This document shows positions 6,448-9,168 of a stretch of DNA of 9,168 nucleotides, in pieces; position 1 is the first letter of the stretch, and each line of letters begins with the position of its first letter. This DNA is from an uncultured Kiritimatiellota bacterium. Its GTDB lineage: Bacteria; Verrucomicrobiota; Kiritimatiellia; RFP12; UBA1067. The stretch spans positions 1-9,168 of the forward strand of contig CAKTZI010000082.1 of assembly GCA_934635385.1 (NCBI GenBank), read 5' to 3'. Under the pieces are notes generated by a model that had not been told where the DNA came from, did no database searches, and saw only the letters and a program-made list of their open reading frames with translations. The position numbers were made by a program, and so were the translations under genes.

Positions 6448-8061
6448 TTACTTCACCTCAACCAGCTTCGTCGCTGGCTGTCCGTCCGCACCCGTCCAGG
6501 TCAGGCGATAGCGGCCGCGAAAGCCCCGGAACGCGACCTTGCCGCCCGCATCCGCCGCGACCGCGAGATTCGTCCGCCATTCGCGGTTGATGAGCTCGTC
6601 GAGCGCGTCATAGGCGGGCTTCTTCTCCATCTCACGCGTGAAGAGGCCCGAGACGAGCGGTTCGCCCGCCACGCCCGCGCCGTCCACCGTGTTCCACCAC
6701 GTGATGCCCATCGTCTTCGGATGCGAGAACCACGCGCGGTAGATGTTCCGCACCAGCACGGCCTGGATCTTGCGCGACGTGTCGTCCACGCCCGGCGCGG
6801 CGATCGTCACTTCCGAGACATGAAGAGGCTTGCCGGTCTTCGCCATCATGTCGAGCCGTTCGCGGATGACCTTCGGCGAGCCGACCCAGTTCACGTCCGT
6901 CGCGCCCTGCGCGAGGCGGCGGCAGGCGTTCGTGTCGAAGATGTGCATCTGACAGCCCACGAGGTCGATCCGAGCCCCTTCCTTCTCCAGATCGACGACC
7001 TGCGCGAGAAAGTCGGACGTGATGTTGTAGTCGTTGATTGCCAATTTCGCGGACGGAGCAATCGTCTCCTTTGCGTCCAGCAGCGCATGGAGCGGATAGT
7101 CGCCCGGCATGAGGCCGTAGAAGCTGAACCAGTAGCCGAGGCCCGTGCGGGACCTGCGGTAGCGCGCGAAGTCCATCGCGCTTTCGTTCACGACGTCCCA
7201 GCTGTCCACGACATCGCCGAACCGCGCCGTGACGTCGGCCACGCGCTTCTGGAAGATCCGCCGCAGGTTCGCCGCGTAGACGGGCGTCTCCCGTTCGAGG
7301 GCGCGCTCGTCGAGGCCCTTGTACCTTTCGCGCCAGGCGTGCGCCGCGCGGCCCATGTACCCCCTGCCCCAGTTCTGTCCGCACGGCTCCCAGCCGCAGT
7401 CGGTCGAATGGCGCGGAATGCCGATCTCGTCGAAGACGCGCTTCTCGTTTTCGGGACAGTACCAGTCGTAGATCCAGTAGGGCTTCGCGTTGCCCCAAAT
7501 GAGGATGTGCCCGTGAATCGCCACGTCCTTTGCCTTGAGGAAGTCGATCACCGGCGCGGGCGCGGGACGCCGCCAGAAGCGGTCGGCCATCGCCTCGTCG
7601 CGCGTGAGGCCGTTCCACCAACGTTCCTCGTCGCGGTAGGTGCCGTCGAAGCGGAACGCCCCCGGCGTCGGCTCGTGGTCGATCCAGTAGAACGAGACGG
7701 TCGCCTGGTTGAAGAGCCCGCCCTTGCCGTAGCTCGCCTTGTAGGCGTCGTTGTACCGGGTCTTGCCGAGCTGGTTGAAGTTGAAGATGTGCGCGCCGAA
7801 GCGGAAGTCGTGCGTCAGCTGCTCGACCTTCACGACCGCGCCGGCCGGCGCGGCGAGCGCGAAGGCCGCGTCCGCCTTGCGGTTCCTCTCGATGTCCGCG
7901 TCGATCCGCGCCTGTTCGGCGTCGTTCCAGATGGCCCAGTACTTGTCGGACATGACCGACTTGTCGATGCCCGCCTCCGCCGTCCGCGCCCCAACGGCCG
8001 AGACCGCCAAGACAACGGCCAGTCGGCCGACATTTTTCGCTATCTTTCTGTTCTCGTTCAT
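6448..8061 (-). CDS. Secreted GH10 endo-beta-1,4-xylanase
   Basis: 537 residues. A signal peptide (1-30) has basic residues R5, K6, K9 and R13, a hydrophobic core, and a cleavage site after AEA. After a short helical region (~38-70) comes a GH10 TIM barrel (~75-490). Motifs are HGHILIWG (183-190), WDVVNES (288-294) with acid/base Glu293, INDYN (342-346), QMHIFD (371-376), HVSEVTI (414-420) with nucleophile Glu417, and GITWWNTVDG (452-461). The C-terminus (~495-537, FRGFRGRYRLTW) is a small beta module. GH10 enzymes cut the beta-1,4-xylan backbone outside the cytoplasm by a retaining mechanism. A region around 200-245 with two Cys (C222, C227) is an extra loop compared with short GH10 enzymes, and Gly190 stands where most GH10 proteins have His in the WH pair. 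The start at 8061 was chosen for its AAGGTG 6 bases upstream and signal peptide; the open frame runs on to 8412 through repeats without a usable start. Function is firm at family level. Confidence 0.9.
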   Translation of the reverse strand: MNENRKIAKNVGRLAVVLAVSAVGARTAEAGIDKSVMSDKYWAIWNDAEQARIDADIERNRKADAAFALAAPAGAVVKVEQLTHDFRFGAHIFNFNQLGKTRYNDAYKASYGKGGLFNQATVSFYWIDHEPTPGAFRFDGTYRDEERWWNGLTRDEAMADRFWRRPAPAPVIDFLKAKDVAIHGHILIWGNAKPYWIYDWYCPENEKRVFDEIGIPRHSTDCGWEPCGQNWGRGYMGRAAHAWRERYKGLDERALERETPVYAANLRRIFQKRVADVTARFGDVVDSWDVVNESAMDFARYRRSRTGLGYWFSFYGLMPGDYPLHALLDAKETIAPSAKLAINDYNITSDFLAQVVDLEKEGARIDLVGCQMHIFDTNACRRLAQGATDVNWVGSPKVIRERLDMMAKTGKPLHVSEVTIAAPGVDDTSRKIQAVLVRNIYRAWFSHPKTMGITWWNTVDGAGVAGEPLVSGLFTREMEKKPAYDALDELINREWRTNLAVAADAGGKVAFRGFRGRYRLTWTGADGQPATKLVEVK

Positions 8062-8088
8062 TTTCTTCACCTTTCGTTCATAGTTTTT

Positions 8089-8166
8089 GGGGCCTGTCCC
8101 CACATTTCGGGGGCCTGTCCCCACATTTCGGGGGCCTGTCCCCACATTTCGGGGGGTCTGTCCCCA
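8089..8166. repeat. Four tandem ~21-bp GC-rich repeats, each able to form a hairpin
   Basis: The word CTGTCCCCA occurs at 8094, 8115, 8136 and 8158, so the spacings are 21, 21 and 22 bp. The first three units share CCTGTCCCCACATTTC flanked by G4-5; the fourth is degenerate (TCTGTCCCCATGTC). On the minus strand each reads GGGGACAGGCCCC (GGGGACAGACCCC in the degenerate copy), giving a GGGG-CCCC stem. The array occupies most of the 118-bp gap between the SDR stop (8180) and the xylanase start (8061) and would sit in the transcript upstream of the xylanase ribosome binding site. From memory, GGGGACAG-type motifs are interspersed repeats in several environmental bacterial groups; I cannot verify this here. 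Confidence 0.85.
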
Positions 8167-8179
8167 TGTCTTCCACGCT

Positions 8180-8947
8180 TTACATATCGCAGTTATGCGG
8201 GCCGAGGATGCGTCCGCCCTCGACGGGGATGTCCACACCCGTGATGAAGCCCGATTCGTCCGCCGCCAAGAAGACGATGGCGCGCGCCATTTCGTCCGCC
8301 GAGCCCTCGCGTCCGATCCAAGTGCCGGGCGTCGGCTTGACCTCGCCGACGGCCACCATGCCGGGCGAGACGCAGTTGACGGTGATGCCTTTCTTCGCGT
8401 TCTCCATCGCAAGCGTCTTCGTCAGCATGATCAGCCCCGCCTTGGCCGTCGCGTAGTCGGCATAGCCGGGCAGCCCCGCCTCGCCGGCGATGGACGTCAG
8501 GTTGACGATGCGACCGTAGCCGCGCTTCAGCATGTCCGGCAGGACGGCTTGCGTGACGTGAAAAACGCCGTCCACGTCTATGTCGAGGAGTCGCTTCCAT
8601 TCGGTCGACGCCATCTCCTCGAAGCGCTGGCGACCCTTCACGTCGCGATGCTCCCAGACGCCCGCATTATTGACGAGAATGTCGATTCGACCGAAATCGG
8701 CCACCGCCGTCCGCACAGCCGCGAAAACGCTGTCGCGCGCCGTAACGTCCATCGCGTAGGCACGGATGTCCGCCCCCTCGGCGACAAGCGGCGCCATGCG
8801 CTCGGCGACACGCGCCGCCGAGAGATCGCAAGCCGCGATTCGGACGCCGTGCGCCGCCAACCGGCGGCAGACGGCGAAGCCGATGTTGCCCGCCGCGCCC
8901 GTCACGAGCGCCACGCGGCCGTCAAATGTGCAAATGTTTGAGTCCAT
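8180..8947 (-). CDS. SDR-family oxidoreductase (FabG-like)
   Basis: 255 residues from the ATG at 8947, which has GGAGG (8959-8955) 7 bases upstream and overlaps the preceding stop codon by one base. The Rossmann motif TGAAGNIG is at 16-23, with Asp41 (ACDLS) after the second strand suggesting NAD use. NNAG is at 93-96, Ser152 in NLTSIAG, Tyr165 and Lys169 in YATAK, and the C-terminal SPGMV and FITGVDIPVEGG are standard for classical SDRs. The residue that is usually Asn in the active-site tetrad (N-x-x-G before VF) is Asp124 here (DIDVDGVF). The family includes 3-oxoacyl-ACP reductases and many sugar, sugar-acid and polyol dehydrogenases. The setting beside an MDR enzyme and a xylanase favours carbohydrate catabolism over fatty acid synthesis, but that is inference. 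It acts in the cytoplasm and is probably translationally coupled to the upstream gene. Confidence 0.88.
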   Translation of the reverse strand: MDSNICTFDGRVALVTGAAGNIGFAVCRRLAAHGVRIAACDLSAARVAERMAPLVAEGADIRAYAMDVTARDSVFAAVRTAVADFGRIDILVNNAGVWEHRDVKGRQRFEEMASTEWKRLLDIDVDGVFHVTQAVLPDMLKRGYGRIVNLTSIAGEAGLPGYADYATAKAGLIMLTKTLAMENAKKGITVNCVSPGMVAVGEVKPTPGTWIGREGSADEMARAIVFLAADESGFITGVDIPVEGGRILGPHNCDM

Positions 8948-9168
8948 CACGCGACCTCCAGCACAACCTTGCCGCGGTTTTCGCCGCACTCCAGGATGGC
9001 GTGGGCCTCGGCGGCGGCGGTAATGGGCAGCACCTTGTGGATGAACGGCGCGAACGTCCGCGCCTCGAACGCGGGGAAGACGTCGCGGACGAGCCCCGCG
9101 AGGATCGCCGCCTTCTCCGCCGGCGTGCGCGAGCGGAGCGTCGAGCCGATGACGCGCAGGTTCTTCCG
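8947..9168 (-). CDS. C-terminal part of an MDR-family quinone oxidoreductase / zinc-type alcohol dehydrogenase-like protein
   Basis: Only the last 73 codons are in the window; the gene enters from the right edge in frame. The residues begin RKNLRVIGSTLRSRTPAEK and include FAPFIHKVLPITAAAEAH and ECGENRGKVVLEVA before TGA (8949-8947). The pattern GSTLRSR, then F-x-P-x-I-x-x-V-x-P, then A-x-A-H, then NxGKVVLEV is characteristic of zeta-crystallin/quinone oxidoreductase-like members of the medium-chain dehydrogenase superfamily. These are cytoplasmic NADPH-dependent reductases of quinones or enones. The catalytic and nucleotide-binding domain lies outside the window, so cofactor and substrate cannot be judged. 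Its TGA overlaps the ATG of the SDR gene, which makes this the upstream gene of the same operon. Confidence 0.85.
   Translation of the reverse strand, partial: RKNLRVIGSTLRSRTPAEKAAILAGLVRDVFPAFEARTFAPFIHKVLPITAAAEAHAILECGENRGKVVLEVA

Noticed and set aside
8089..8166. CRISPR array
   Set aside because: The period is only about 21 bp and the units are nearly identical throughout, with no variable spacers and no cas genes nearby.
8062..8412. Upstream extension of the xylanase frame to 8412 through the repeats
   Set aside because: The 21-bp units contain no stop, so the frame stays open (reading NVGTGPR repeatedly), but the start would be antisense-free nonsense within the SDR gene and would bury the clear signal peptide that begins at 8061.
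8948..8989. Longer N-terminus of the SDR, starting at 8989
   Set aside because: The added 14 residues (MRRKPRQGCAGGRV) are the out-of-frame end of the upstream gene; the ATG at 8947 has GGAGG at the right distance and fits the family N-terminus.

Overview
The window is GC-rich (visibly well over 60% G+C in coding DNA, with strong G/C preference at third codon positions). Every gene I can support lies on the minus strand. The protein types are a secreted GH10 xylanase, an acetyl-esterase/GH26 mannanase fusion, a secreted protein with an autotransporter-associated beta-strand repeat and two discoidin-like domains, and several SDR/MDR oxidoreductases. This mix, plus short GC-rich interspersed repeats, suggests a polysaccharide-degrading member of the Verrucomicrobiota/Kiritimatiellota/Lentisphaerota group, perhaps gut or rumen derived. 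That placement is inferred from style of gene content; no marker gene is present.

In the direction of transcription (right to left): the C-terminal end of a zinc-type/quinone oxidoreductase (MDR family, 8947-9168) runs off the right edge. It overlaps an SDR dehydrogenase (8180-8947) by one base. A 118-bp gap, mostly filled by four copies of a ~21-bp hairpin-forming repeat, leads to a secreted GH10 endoxylanase (6448-8061). A second SDR follows after 14 bp (5642-6433). It carries a short palindrome and an 8-bp tandem repeat inside its reading frame.

An AT-rich gap (5451-5641) holds a plausible extended -10 promoter for the second unit. That unit is a large secreted beta-helix/discoidin-like protein (2836 to about 5450), followed by a secreted CE7 acetyl esterase-GH26 fusion (298-2811). 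The start region of the beta-helix gene contains a run of 11 G that puts the natural ATG and signal peptide out of frame with the body; a run of 9 or 12 would restore one continuous secreted protein. This is either a phase-variable switch in its off state or a homopolymer error in the assembly. It is the most interesting feature of the window.

At the left edge (4-206), with its own promoter and ribosome binding site, is a RelB/DinJ-type antitoxin gene broken by a one-base frameshift. Its C-terminus runs into repeat-like DNA.

Together the genes look like a small hemicellulose locus. GH10 would cut xylan, CE7 would remove acetyl groups, GH26 would cut mannan (or another beta-linked hemicellulose), and the beta-helix/discoidin-like protein may bind glycans outside the cell. 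The cytoplasmic SDR/MDR enzymes may oxidise or reduce released sugars or sugar acids; their substrates cannot be read from sequence. No transporter or regulator gene is in the window.
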